Shown here piece by piece: positions 46,880-58,374 of a stretch of 64,000 nt of DNA (positions within the stretch are counted from its first letter, which is position 1; each line of letters opens with the position of its first letter). Location: contig JAFEKR010000005.1 of the NCBI GenBank assembly GCA_019022495.1, positions 1,860,001-1,924,000 of the forward strand. Reading direction: 5' to 3'. This DNA is from Epichloe hybrida (lineage: Eukaryota; Ascomycota; Sordariomycetes; Hypocreales; Clavicipitaceae). The position numbers were made by a program, and so were the translations under genes. The notes under the pieces are model-generated. The model saw only the letters and a list, made by a program, of their open reading frames with translations, was not told the DNA's origin and ran no database searches.

Positions 46880-49713
46880 ATGATGTTGCCGATCATGGCT
46901 CAACCAAACACAAGTGTCAAAACGAGTGTACAAGGTCCACCGACAATTTTCCCACTGAGTCCCCCAAGTACAGTTGGCAGGTCCAGGAAGAGCAGTATAG
47001 ACGGTATCTCTAATAGTGTGTCGACTCCCCCGTCTTCGGTCACAGAGCTAGAGGATCTCCCTCAATATCATCTTCCGCCAAAAATCTTTTTGAAATCAGT
47101 CTTGAAGGAGGACTTGAAGACCCCGGACAGTCATGTAGAAAGAGATTCCCGCCTTATTCGACTGACTGGCACGCATCCTTTCAATTGCGAACCACCGCTG
47201 AGTGATCTGTACAACGAAGGGTTTTTGACAAGCGAGAACCTCCACTATGTCAGGAATCATGGGCCTGTGCCACGTTGCGATGACGACGACGCGGATAATT
47301 GGACGTTCACCGTAGAGGGCATGGTGGACCATCCGTTCACTCTGAGTGTCCGAGACCTTATCGACGAGTACGAGCAGCTCACCTATCCCATAACACTTGT
47401 CTGTGCAGGGAACCGGCGCAAGGAGCAAAATGTTGTCCGCAAGTCAAAGGGTTTCTCTTGGGGCGCAGCTGGGCTCTCGACAGCACTGTGGACGGGCGTT
47501 ATGCTGCAGAGTTTGCTCTCCCGGGCCAATCCTCGCAGGGGCGCACGATACGTCTGCTTCGAGGGGGCAGATAAACTGCCAAATGGACATTATGGAACAT
47601 CCGTTAAGCTCAATTGGTGCCAGGATCCCAATAGAGGCATTCTTATAGCGCATAAGATGAACGGCAACGCTTTGCATCCGGATCACGGAAAGCCGGTTCG
47701 AGTGGTGATTCCAGGCCAGATAGGCGGTCGCAGTGTCAAATGGTTGAAGAGAATCATCGTCTCAGAGAGCCCAAGCGATAATTGGTACCATATTTACGAT
47801 AATCGGGTTTTGCCAACAATGGTGACACCAGAAGCAAGCGCAGACTTGCCGAATACTTGGAAAGATGAGCGCTACGCCATATACGATCTGAACACAAACA
47901 GTGCCATCTGTCTTCCGGCACACGAGGAAACCGTCTCGTTGACTGATGGCCCCGATGCGTACAAAGTGCAAGGATATGCTTACGCTGGCGGTGGCAAGAG
48001 AATAAGCAGAATGGAAGTCACTTTGGACCAAGGAAAGACTTGGAGGCTAGCAAGTATTGATTATCCTGAGGATCGTTATCGACTTGCCGCAGACGGGGAG
48101 ACTCTCTGCGGTGGCAAAATTGATATGTGGTGGCGGGAGACCTCTTTTTGCTGGTGTTTTTGGGACATCTCCGTCCCGATTGAGGAACTGAAACGCGCTC
48201 AGGATATAATGGTTCGCGGCATGGATGAAAGTCTCATGGTACAGCCCAGAGACATGTACTGGAGTGTCTTGGGCATGATGAACAACCCGTGGTTCCGCGT
48301 CGTCATACACAACACGGGGCATGAGTTGCGATTTGAGCATCCGACACAACCCGCCCTGAGGCCTGGCGGTTGGATGGAACGTGTGAAGAAAGCCGGTGGA
48401 AACCTTTCCAACGGAGTCTGGGGGGAGAAGCTGGGAGGGAAAGATGAAGAGCAAGTGCCCGAGAAGGACAAAAGTGAAGATGATGTATGCATGACAAACC
48501 CCAACGTTGATCGACTGGTTACAAGTCAGGAGATCAAGCAACATGCGGGAGAGGACTCGCCGTGGTTCATTGTCAACAATCAAGTCTACGACGGCAAGCC
48601 GTTTCTGGAAGGGCATCCTGGCGGCGCGCCATCGATATTCGGAGCTGCGGGACAAGATGTCACCGAAGAATTCCTCGCAATCCGTGAGTATTCTCCTGTC
48701 GAGTCGCAAGCTACGACGCTCACTGCCCCAATCTGTTGGCCATGCTTCCCTCCCGTACAACTTCGTCTGGTGCCTGCATCTATCACTGACCACCAAAAAT
48801 CTTGCGCAACGTAGACAGCGAAAATGCCAAGGCAATGATGACCGACTACCACATCGGCCGACTTGACGAATCCACCCTCATCGAGCTGGCCGAGGACGCC
48901 CATTCTGGCAGCGATCCCAGCCGAGCCACTTTTCTCGATACCAAAAGCTGGAAGAGGGCAGTTCTCCAAGAAAAGCACCCTGTGTCGTCAGATTCCAAGG
49001 TGTTCAGATTCAAGTTGGACCACGACGACCAGATTATAGGATTGCCAACCGGGCAGCATCTCATGGTGCGCCTCCGCGACCCAGCAACACGCGACCCCAT
49101 CATCCGAGCATACACCCCGATCTCGAACGGTACAGACAGGGGATGGTTGGACCTTCTTGTCAAAATCTACAACGACACTCCGGAGCAAAAGGGGGGCAAA
49201 ATGACTCAGGCGCTGAACTCCATTCCGATAGGTCATTTCGTGGATTTCAAGGGCCCAGTAGGCAAGTTTGAGTATCTTGGCAACGGGCTCTGCTCGATTT
49301 CCGGCAAGAATCGCAAAATCAGCCGCTTCAACATGATATGTGGTGGTTCTGGCATCACGCCAATGTTCCAGGTCATGCGTGCCGTGACACGAGACCCAGA
49401 CGATTCCACTCAGTGCGTCTTGCTGGATGGAAATCGCGTCGAGGAAGATATACTATGTCGGCTCCAGCTTGACGAGATGGTATCACGCGCGTCGTCGAGA
49501 TGCCGCATTGTTCATTGTCTGAGTCGTCCCCCCTTGTCGTGGCAGGGAAAAACTGGACGAATCGATGCAGGATTAATTACAACTGAAATCGGACGGCAAC
49601 GCTCAAACACACAAGACTTGGTGCTGCTGTGTGGTCCATCCGCGATGGAAAAGAGTGTGTGTGGTATTCTGAGGGACCTAGGCTGGGACGACGACAACAT
49701 TGTGGTATTCTAG
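46880..49713 (+). CDS. niaD: Assimilatory nitrate reductase (NADPH)
   Basis: It reduces nitrate to nitrite with electrons passing NADPH - FAD - heme b5 - molybdopterin. The CDS is join(46880..48683,48815..49713), 900 aa, standard length. Domains in order: Mo-pterin sulfite-oxidase fold with the Mo-ligand Cys in TLVCAGNRRKEQ (about residue 175), then PDHGKPVRVVIPGQIGGRSV; Mo-dimer domain; cytochrome b5 with first heme His in FLEGHPGGAPSI (about 579) and second His at about 602; FAD domain RAYTPIS; NADPH domain GGSGITPMFQVMRA and LLCGPSAME, ending DDDNIVVF. The single 131-nt intron splits the second heme-His codon (C/AC). No nitrite reductase or nitrate transporter is adjacent, unlike in clustered fungi. 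A NIT4-type site lies upstream. Confidence 0.96.
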
Positions 49714-49998
49714 CGAGGCACGCACATGCAAGATACAAAAGTCACTGGTCAATCTTTAATACATTCAAGGAACCATGATGTTGATTGGATGATTCCAGAG
49801 ACGTGCATGATCCTCTTCGCATGCCTCAGTGAAAAGACCTAGCTATGTGCAAGCCGTTGCCTCCTCGTCAAAAGCCAGACGTGGAGTAAAGTACACGATG
49901 ACATGGCTGGCTTCATTTACATCGAGCTCGGTTCTTGACAGGTAGGTAGGTAGTCTGTAACTTGCGTCATGTCAACGCATCAATACATTGAAGGCTCA

Positions 49999-52900
49999 TC
50001 AGCCCGGCCCGAGCCATTTGTCAAATCCACCCATAGAATCTTCGCACACCTGCGAGCTTCGATCGTCTCTTGTCGATTCCTGCGTCGCATCAAGCGGGGC
50101 TGCGGCTTGGCTTCGCGTTGGCACCGGCTGGGCCAGGATAACCGTCTCAATGCCAATAGGACTGAAGTCTTCCGGTCCCATTGGCAACTCATCGATATCT
50201 ATATCGAGATTCAACAAGGACCTGATGACGACACGACACCCCGCCTTGCTCATCACCTCATTAGACTGTCTGCACAGAGTCGATGCAACACATTCGACGC
50301 AGCCTCGCTGGCATGCACAGGCTTCTACCCGTTCCAACGCCATCCTCAACAAGTGGTCGACATGATCAAACGCCTTCGTGCTTATGCCCGAACCACTGGT
50401 GCCGCCTTTGGCATCATAAAATGTTAGTCTGGCCGGACGTTTTCTCTGAGTGTCTGTTTTTGAGAATTCCTTCAATGCCACTTTACACTCTGTCCTGACA
50501 TCCTCCGGCATGCTAATCACAAATGTTGGCAAGAGGCTCATCAGGGCATGTTCTGCAGCATGTATAGCTGCGGCCGAGTTCAAACGACGATCCTGGAGAA
50601 TGGCCAATGCCACCTTGGGAACATCGAGCCACATGCCCTTGCTGTACCGGATGACTGGCGGATTATCGACTTGCACTGCGTCCAAAACTCGCCCCTTCTT
50701 GTCCACTTTGAAGTATCCGAATACGTTCTGTTGAATTTTGATAGTACCATAATAGGCTTGAGAAGGTGAGGATGTGATTTTGCGGATGGCTTCCGTCTCT
50801 GTCGGATCTATATCCGTGAAATCTCTCTGAGTCGTGGTCCAGTCTACCTTCACCCTCTCCACTTTAGCCATTAGCTTGTCAGGAACGAAGTCACGCACGA
50901 GATACGTGTTGCCCTGGTGGAGAAATATGGCCCCGTCATAAACAGTGAACGTTGCTCTAGACGCTTCTAGCTCCTCGAGGATGACGTTTCTGCCATTCGT
51001 GACATCAATGATGGCAAAGTGCTCGTCTTCCGTGTCTCTGATCGCGACACATTTGGAAGGCTTTGGTCGAAACCGGTCGTGACAGTGATAGTAGCCCATA
51101 TCATCTTTCAGCAACCTGTCTTTACAAATCTTGTCCAAATCACTTCCGAAATACTGAGCATCTTGTTCAGGACGTATTGGCATTTCGTATGCAGCGCATT
51201 GGATATGTCCCTCACGGACCAGCATGTTGTCGAGATCCACCAGAAGCTCGCAATTGGGTTTGGTGAATAACTCGTCCGGATTTTGCATGTAGTGCTGATC
51301 CGTGGCAAAACAGTCTCCAACAAGAATAGAGAGGGAATCCTTGTTGCGACGCCCAGCACGACCACTCTGCTGACGTAGATTGGCAATTGTGTAGGGAAAT
51401 CCCCACGACATTACGCAGTCAAGTGTGCCTATATCGATGCCCAATTCCAGAGCTGTGGTCGCAACGATGCCCAGTAGTTTCCCTTCAAACATCTCCGACT
51501 CTATGCGACGTCGGTCGGCTGCCGTGTACCCGCCTCGATAGCCCATGACCAAGTTTACACATTCGGATCTTCCCAACGAATCGAGTTCTTGCTTGACTGC
51601 GTTCACCAAAACCTCGCACTGAGCTCGGACTCGGCAGAAGGCGATAATTCGAACACCTCTCAGCATGAGGGCACAAAACAGTCTTGCGCATTCAATTTTC
51701 GCATTTCCACGACCGCTAGCTGGGTCGCCTGGGTCTTTGTATGGCGTGTTCCAACATAAGAACTCTTTGCGTCCCGATGGTGATCCGTCATAGTCAATCA
51801 AGGCAACATGATCAACGCCGAATATCGTTTTAAAGTGTTCTTTGGGATTCGCCACTGTGGCAGAACAAGAAATAAATTGTAATCGTCGATTTCCAACAGC
51901 AGCGCAGACGCGCCGTAATCGTCTCATAATGAACGCAACATGAGAGCCAAGCTGCCCATTGTAGTAGTGTAATTCGTCGACTAGAGTGGGTGTGATGTCA
52001 GCTACTCAACCGCGTTTTTAGTCGATGAGCAAATACGAACCTACGACATATTTGAGGTTTTTGAGAAAAGACCTCCATCTTTCTTCTTGTGGCAGTATAG
52101 TTGCATGAAGCATATCTGGATTTGTGAAAATGGCTCTGGCTTCTTCTCGAATGGCATTGCGTTCATTCATCGGCGTATCTCCATCAAATGTTTCAACCAG
52201 TATGTCTTCCAGCCCAGGCATGTACGCAATGATTTGCTTCAAGCTTCGTTTTTGATCCTGCGCCAAGGCTTTGGTAGGAAAAATGTACATTGCTCTAGAA
52301 AGAAAGTCCTTCTCGAGTGCGTACAAAATGGGTAGCTGGTATATGAGGGACTTACCAGAGCTGGTTGATGTTGCGACGACCACGTTCTGTCCTTGGTGGA
52401 GTCTATTGAGAGCCTCCGCCTGGTGGGCGTAGAACTCTGTGATGCCCTTTGCGTTATAGATCGCGTTCACCAAAGTTTGACTCAAAAGAAAATCAAGCTC
52501 GCCGCGAACCGCTTCTTGAGGCTCGAAAACTCTGTGACCATCTGGCACAACTTGTCCCGTATACCATGGGCTTTGTTTCAGCTCATGGACAAGTTCAGGT
52601 ATTGGTTTGCGCTCTTTCGGTATATCTGCAGGAATAACGCTTGACCCAACCTCTGCGGAAACAGATTTACCTGTGCATCGCTTTGGGAGGAAAGTCTGTG
52701 CAAGGTGTTTCAACGTAATTTCGGGGTCCAGCTCCTCTTCGACACACTTGTTCAGAAACTCATTGATGGCTTTCGTAAATTTTTGGTTTCTCCGTTCTAT
52801 CAGCTGCTTCATTTGTTTCTGCCCATATATCGGCATTTTCAACTGTTCATCTCTCAATTTGCGATTTGGTTTAACTGCCTCACCGGTTTTCTTATCTTGA

Positions 52901-53541
52901 ACCTGGCGTTTCAAATCCCCGTCGATGAATTCAAAGAAAAGAACTTCACTTTCTCTATCGCCCGCTTCACGATTTCTGTAGTCGTCTAGACTTTCATTGC
53001 CAGTCCAACCTCCCACTGAAGCATCATGTACTGGTGCTTGAGAACGAAAAGGTCTTGATGACTTGAACGTGTCATCCCTCTCCGAGCCTCGGGCATCGAG
53101 TTGAAGCATAAATTCATCCACGTAGGCAAAGTTAATACCTTCCGGTCGCAAGGCTACTATGAGAGCCACCTCGTTCTCCGACAGAGGTTGCTTGGTATGG
53201 GTTTCGACCGCAGACTTAATGGTTGCAAAAGTAGTTGCAAGATGCTTACGGGTACAACAAAAGGTGAAAACCAGATTCAAGGCCCTGTGGGTTTTTTCCA
53301 ACGACTTGAATAGATCTGTCCATTCTATGACGCATGGAACTTCTCGGGAGAGCTCTTTCTTCAGGTATGGCTTTGGCAGGTGGCGCTCTTTGTGTTTTCT
53401 TGTGACTTGAGGCTCAGCGGATGCGTTTGTAACTGTAGCGGAATGAACGCTGCTTCCAAGAAGTGCCGTTCGTCTTCGCTTGCTGCTCGTGTTGCTTTTG
53501 TCGGCAGTTGGGCTGCATGAGGAGTCCGAATTGGAATCCAT
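49999..53541 (-). CDS. HRQ1: HRQ1 superfamily 2 DNA helicase (RecQ4-like)
   Basis: Hrq1 is a 3'-5' helicase in crosslink repair and telomere upkeep. The CDS is complement(join(49999..51980,52041..53541)), 1160 aa. Motor motifs: Q-like YAHQAEAL, Walker A VATSTSSGKSLIYQLP, motif Ia FPTKALAQDQ, DEXH box DELHYYNGQLGSH (its Val-Asp part rebuilt across the 60-nt intron), motif III SCSATVANP, motif V TTALELGIDIG and VI QQSGRAGRR. The N-terminal third is basic and includes the RecQ4/Hrq1-type segment NLVFTFCCTRKHLATTF. The C-terminal region holds the Cys cluster CACQRGCVECV and a further Cys, typical of the Hrq1 zinc module. It faces nitrate reductase, with 285 bp between stop codons. Confidence 0.93.
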
Positions 53542-54118
53542 TCAGGCAAGGACCATCATGTATCAAACTCTCAGGGTATTTCTTGACGAGCGTGAATAAT
53601 TTCAATGTCTCCTTTGCTTAATGAATCCAAAACTTGACATGAAGCGATATGCACTCTCGATCATTTGATGAGTAGGGTACTCCGTACTCCGTGCAGGAAG
53701 GGGTAGGGAAGCGCTATTGACGTCGGTCACGTGCATTAATCTGTTTCGCTTTGCAATACGCAACAAGGGCCAGAACTGGCATGGGCGTAGAAAACTAGTA
53801 TGCAGCAGGCACCAGATGAACATGTAGATTTTCTATTCATGTCTTGTTTGCTTCTCCTCTGAAACTACATGTCGCCCGTTGAGCAACTCTTTTGTGCACG
53901 CCTCAACTTCGTCTTCTTGTGTGAACATTGATACTCATACATAACATCATGATTTCACCCCTAATAAATGCGCACTCCGAGCCCCAAAAGGAGCGCGTTT
54001 AGAGACTCGGCGCCTCGCGAATCGGCCGCTGAATCGTCTAACCCCCGGCTATCAGCCTCGCAGCTCGCCGGAATCGGTGTTTCAGAAGCTAGGCCAAGCC
54101 ATGAACGGAACACCCAAA
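53542..54118. other. Spacer: HRQ1 promoter and YRB2 3' region
   Basis: No gene is recognised. A 61-codon plus frame at 53968-54153 overlaps the YRB2 end antisense and has no homology that I recognise. Confidence 0.4.
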
Positions 54119-55823
54119 TCAGTTGCCTCGTAACTCTCTTTGAATGGCATTAACCTCGTTTAAAAACAGCTTCGAGTTGGCAGCAGACATCTGCAGTATG
54201 ATTAGAATTTCAAAATTGCACATTGAGCACAACCAGGGCATCTCACTCTCATTGTAATACTGACTGGCTTTGCCTCATTTCCTTCCAAAGCAGTGAACAA
54301 TATTCCAACAGACTTGAGTGAAGCCTTTTCTTGGAATTCCATTGCAGGTAGGATAGCGGTGTTCAAGATGACCCGGTGTGTTTGATCCTGGCGTAAAATC
54401 AGTCGCGCAACTTTGGGACCTTTGTCATTGTCGTCAGCAAATTTTTCGACAGCCTCTAAGCCCGAGGCGTCGAAGCTGCCCGGAACAACAGCCCCCGAGT
54501 CATCAAACTCAACGCAAGCATGAGGGACGTTGATTTTCAACATGCCGGCACCGCGCTCCTTCCAACCAGTTTGCTTATCAAGGCTAAACATTTTGGCCCG
54601 AACTGATACCACTGTAATCTCGCCAGCTTCACCATCGTCTACTTCGACTAATTCCAGATTCAAATTAGTTCGCATTCACTTTGAGCGTGATATATTGCAA
54701 GAATGTGTAGCTTACTCTTGTGGAGTTTCGGCCTCTTCCTGTCCTCGTTATCTTTTTCTGGGGAAGCTCCCCGTGTTTTGTCGTCCAATTGACTCTCGTC
54801 CCCGTCATCCTCGTCATATTCATCATCTTCGCCTGCATCACTATCTGGCGCTCCAAAGGGCCTCGCCGCCTTATCACTCTGCATTGGCTTCGCCCCAGAT
54901 GCAGTAGAATTACCCAAAGCTTTGTTTCCCGACAAAACAGAGGCAGACCCAAATCCAAGGCCTCCAAATCCATTGCTTTTCGTGGAAAGTCCTGCGAAAG
55001 GAGAAAGGCCAGGATTTGAACCAAATGAGAGTTTAGGTACTGCCGCAGCAGGCGCATCGTCAGCAGCCGTCGACTTTACTTCAGACCCCAATGTGGATGT
55101 AGATGTGCATGTGGCAGAGGCGAATGATGATAGTTTTGGTTTGGCTGAGGCAAACCCTTTTCCTTCAGAAGATCCTAGAGAAGCAAAGCCAGAGGAACCC
55201 GAAGCTAGCTGGCCAAAAGAGGAATTGGTAAATGAGATCGAGGGAACGTCGCCCGAGATCTTGCTGGTAGCTGTGCTGATCACATGTCGATCTGGTTCCC
55301 TTGCCTTTTTTTCTTCTGTGTCTGGTTGGGGGGGTCCCTGAGAAGGAGCAATTTTTTCGCGCGTTAGTAAATTTTCCTCAGGAGGTCATGTCACAGGCAC
55401 CTTGTTGTAAAGAAAAGAACAACTCACCTGCGTGAGATCAGTTGATTCTTCATCGCGATGTCTCTTCTTTTCCGGTTCATGCCTTGACGTTCTATCTTTT
55501 GCGGAATCAGTAGACGTGACACTTGTGGCGTCGTTCTCTGGTGACTCTTGGTTTCCATCCAGCTGATCGTGGGCTCGTTTTTTTTTGGGTGAAGAAATCT
55601 GCTCCTTCAACTCGTCACTTGGTGCCTCTGAAGTACCTAAATTGGGTGTTTCCGGGCGACCTCCGTCTGTGGCTGCATTCCCCCCGTCATCAGAGAGTTG
55701 ATCAGAAATGGATGATTGCTTCAGTTCTCGTCTTGTAGCGCGCGTCTCAGCGTCTTCGGCCGCCTGAACTTGCCCGAGCTCATTTTTAGGAATGATACTT
55801 GGTCCTTGAACATCATCGGCCAT
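54119..55823 (-). CDS. YRB2: Ran-binding nuclear export cofactor Yrb2/RanBP3
   Basis: Yrb2 is a nuclear RanGTP-binding protein that assists Crm1 export. The CDS is complement(join(54119..54190,54247..54647,54716..55337,55428..55823)), 496 aa. The N-terminal part is charged with NLS-like SPKKKRAHDQ and EPEKKRHRDEE. The middle has FG-type repeats (NSSFGQL, LSFGSNP, GFGGLGFGSAS). The C-terminal RanBP1-type domain reads EITVVSVRAKMFSLD, WKERGAGMLKINVP and RLILRQDQTHRVILNTAI. The third exon's acceptor ATTAG (54652-54648) is the only one that keeps phase, giving LHKIEVDDGEAGE. The last exon (24 codons, MSAANSKLFLNEVNAIQ...) is short. A longer in-frame start at 55916 exists but MADDVQGPS fits a nuclear protein better. 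Confidence 0.87.
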
Positions 55824-56680
55824 GACAGCTGTATTGAACAGTCGAAAGACTCGCGCGTGAAAGATGACGGAACGAGCTAGTGTCGACAAACCGATCGCCG
55901 CGCCAGCCAGAGACAACTAGTGGCGATAGGAGAGGTCAAGCTGCGAATGGCAAGAGTGAGAGTGATAGCAAGGCAGAGGCTGCTGCGGAGTGATTCGTGG
56001 GCACAAAAATGCCAGTCGTTGGTGGCTGTTGTGAACCGCGCAGTAGTCACAATGGCAAGGCTTGTATGGTGAGGTGAGTGATCGTTGCATGCAGAAACAC
56101 GGCCAGTCAAGTCCTAGCTGCTTCGTAGTTTTGTAGCTTTATTAGCTGCGGATGGAGACGCGGGGCGCCAGACTTGCTGTCGGTCTGCGCGTGCGGGATC
56201 GTAGATGATTTTATGTATTTGGGTACATACCTACCTACCTACCCGGTACCTTGAAAGTAAGTAGGTACGGTACAAAAACCTATCGCAACATTGTGGCGGC
56301 TGCCAGAGGTCTCAATCTCTACTCACGAAAAAACCTTGATTGATGTCAATCTAAGTGGGCATTGATTTCTCCAACGTGTACTTTTGACAAAGCCCCAAGC
56401 ATGTCTCTTAGTAGTCGCTTCTACTTAGCTTTGATGCTCGCAAGAGTAGAGGGCTCCATTACTACGTGCAGCAAGTGAATCAAAATGGACCAAAGACCCC
56501 AAAGAACAGAGAAAAAAAGGTTTGTTTTTACACAGCAATCGTGATTGAATTGCGAAGTCGCGCTGCTCGTTGAGAATTGATCACCTTCGTCTTCCCCCTA
56601 GCTGGACTAAGAAGCCTTACTTGCGAACACAAATGCATGCACGCGAGGTCCCATCACAATCTCTCCTCATCAGTGCATAC
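55824..56680. other. Spacer: YRB2 promoter and YIP4 3' region
   Basis: No gene is seen. The run TACCTACCTACCTACC (56228-56243) and the partly complementary GTAGGTAC (56261-56268) could form a weak hairpin. Similar GTAGGTAGG strings occur elsewhere in the window. Confidence 0.35.
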
Positions 56681-57761
56681 TCAGCTGATGAAGCACAAGC
56701 ATCCCAGCCCAACATAAAAGATAAAAAGAGGATATACAGCAATTGCGACACGATTTTTGACCACACCACTCCCACCTAAAATGCTTACGCCGGCAGCCAG
56801 AGACCATGCTACGAGAACGATATAGATCGGGATTCGCGGAATCCAGTGGAGACCAAGAGCTGAAAAAAGACCAGCGATAACGAGCGGAAACAGGGTATAG
56901 CCAATAATACAGACGCTTTGCGCGAAAGATCTGTCCAAATAAGAGTTAGCATATCACTTTTCTGGGGCGGCTTGTTCTTTTTTCTTTTCAAAGTTGGGCG
57001 GCAACATACATATTACCTCCAAGCAATTTGATTTGCAGTGTAACTACTGCCTCGCCGAGCCAGATCATAGCAAACACACCACTGAAGACAGTGTCTTTTT
57101 GCTCGGCTCGAGCAGCGATACTGAGTAGCAAGCTCAGAAGCAGACAGAAGATCAGCGGACCCCAAAGATCCCAATCACGAAGGCCGGGACTCATGTTGCT
57201 TTGAAGAAGCGCTTCTGCATCCATCATACGGCTAGCTAAACCTGTCAATTCTTCTCGAGTTCCAGTAATGCCAGCGCCTCGGATGTTGGAGTAAGCACCA
57301 CGTAGGCCACCCTCAGAATCAAACATGGTGCCACCGAGGAGGTATCGAGGGTACAAAACCTCTCTCAACTTGGCCCAGACAGCAAGTAGGTCGCGGCGTA
57401 ATGTTTCCCATACAGTTTCATCGATGGTATTTTGTGGTGCACGTCTATCCTCACCGGGGATGGATGACGTGAGATAGCTTTCATTGAGCGGTCGTGAGGA
57501 CGAAGTGGACCCTATGTTTCCCTGAAGAGGCTGGCGCGCAGGCTGGTTTCCGAGAGGATCATCGAATGCATTGAGATCGGCTGTCAAGTCGTTAGAAAGC
57601 TACTGCTTCTACATATCCTAGCTACCATGTGGCATGGAAATGTTCAGCCGGCCACATGTGCCTCGTCTTGGTAGGAACATACCATCATCTGGATCAATCA
57701 AATCGCCATCGTCGAAGCTGGGGCGATTGAAATTGCCTGTCGCACTGGAAGAGGACATCAT
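56681..57761 (-). CDS. YIP4: Yip1-domain membrane protein (YIPF6/Yip4 type)
   Basis: This is a five-pass Golgi protein that binds Rab GTPases. The CDS is complement(join(56681..56930,57010..57580,57683..57761)), 299 aa. The N-terminus (MMSSSSATGNFNRPSFDDGD) is polar and runs to the conserved block TIDETVWETLRRDLLAVWAKL with YPRYLLGGTM, characteristic of YIPF6/Yip4. Membrane segments follow: WGPLIFCLLLSLLLSIAARA, FSGVFAMIWLGEAVVTLQI, SVCIIGYTLFPLVIAGLFSA, IPIYIVLVAWSLAAGVSI and AVYPLFIFYVGLGCLCFI. The second intron (79 nt) lies in LLGGN-ISFAQSV. It is divergently oriented from EED with 613 bp between starts. Confidence 0.9.
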
Positions 57762-58374
57762 GGAATTGGTTCGTGTGTTTGATCGCTCGACGAGTTCGTG
57801 TGGTCGATTTATTGGTCAAGTGCGTGTCGCAACAGCAACGCAAGGTGTAGATCTTCTCGTGGCTGTCCCGAGGTGCGAGTATAGTTGCCGTGAGCAGTAC
57901 GGACACGCAGTGTCTAGCAGTCTGTCGTAGATGGATGTTGAAGTGAAGAGCACGATACGAGGTGTTGTCATACCTACCCGACATCTCTAACTCCAGATGG
58001 AAGCCACCTGGCCAGCTTTGCACCCTGAACCAAAGTTAGTAACAACCCAGCTGCGTGGCTCGAGCTGCCCCCTGCGCCACTAGCCAATCAGACACCATGG
58101 GTCCTGGGCTAGCAAGCTTCATTTCAAACGCGTTGTCCAGCTTGGAATAATTTCTATGTTCCCCACCGCTACAAATTGTCTACAATCTGGAAACTATAGG
58201 TGGTACTTCGAATTGCTTCCTTTGTACCCGCTGTTATTAGTAGCGCGCTCCATTGCAGCGCGTTCTTGTAATCACTGTTGCTTCTTCCGGACGGACGACA
58301 GAAGCGAAGGAGGGGAGAAATCACAAAAAGATCTTGAAGATATCACATTATATATATCCCCGGCAACGTGTCTC
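57762..58374. promoter_or_regulatory. Shared divergent promoter, YIP4 / EED
   Basis: 613 bp separate the two start codons and no gene lies between. The open frame running into EED exon 1 from 58156 is upstream of the preferred ATG. Confidence 0.45.
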
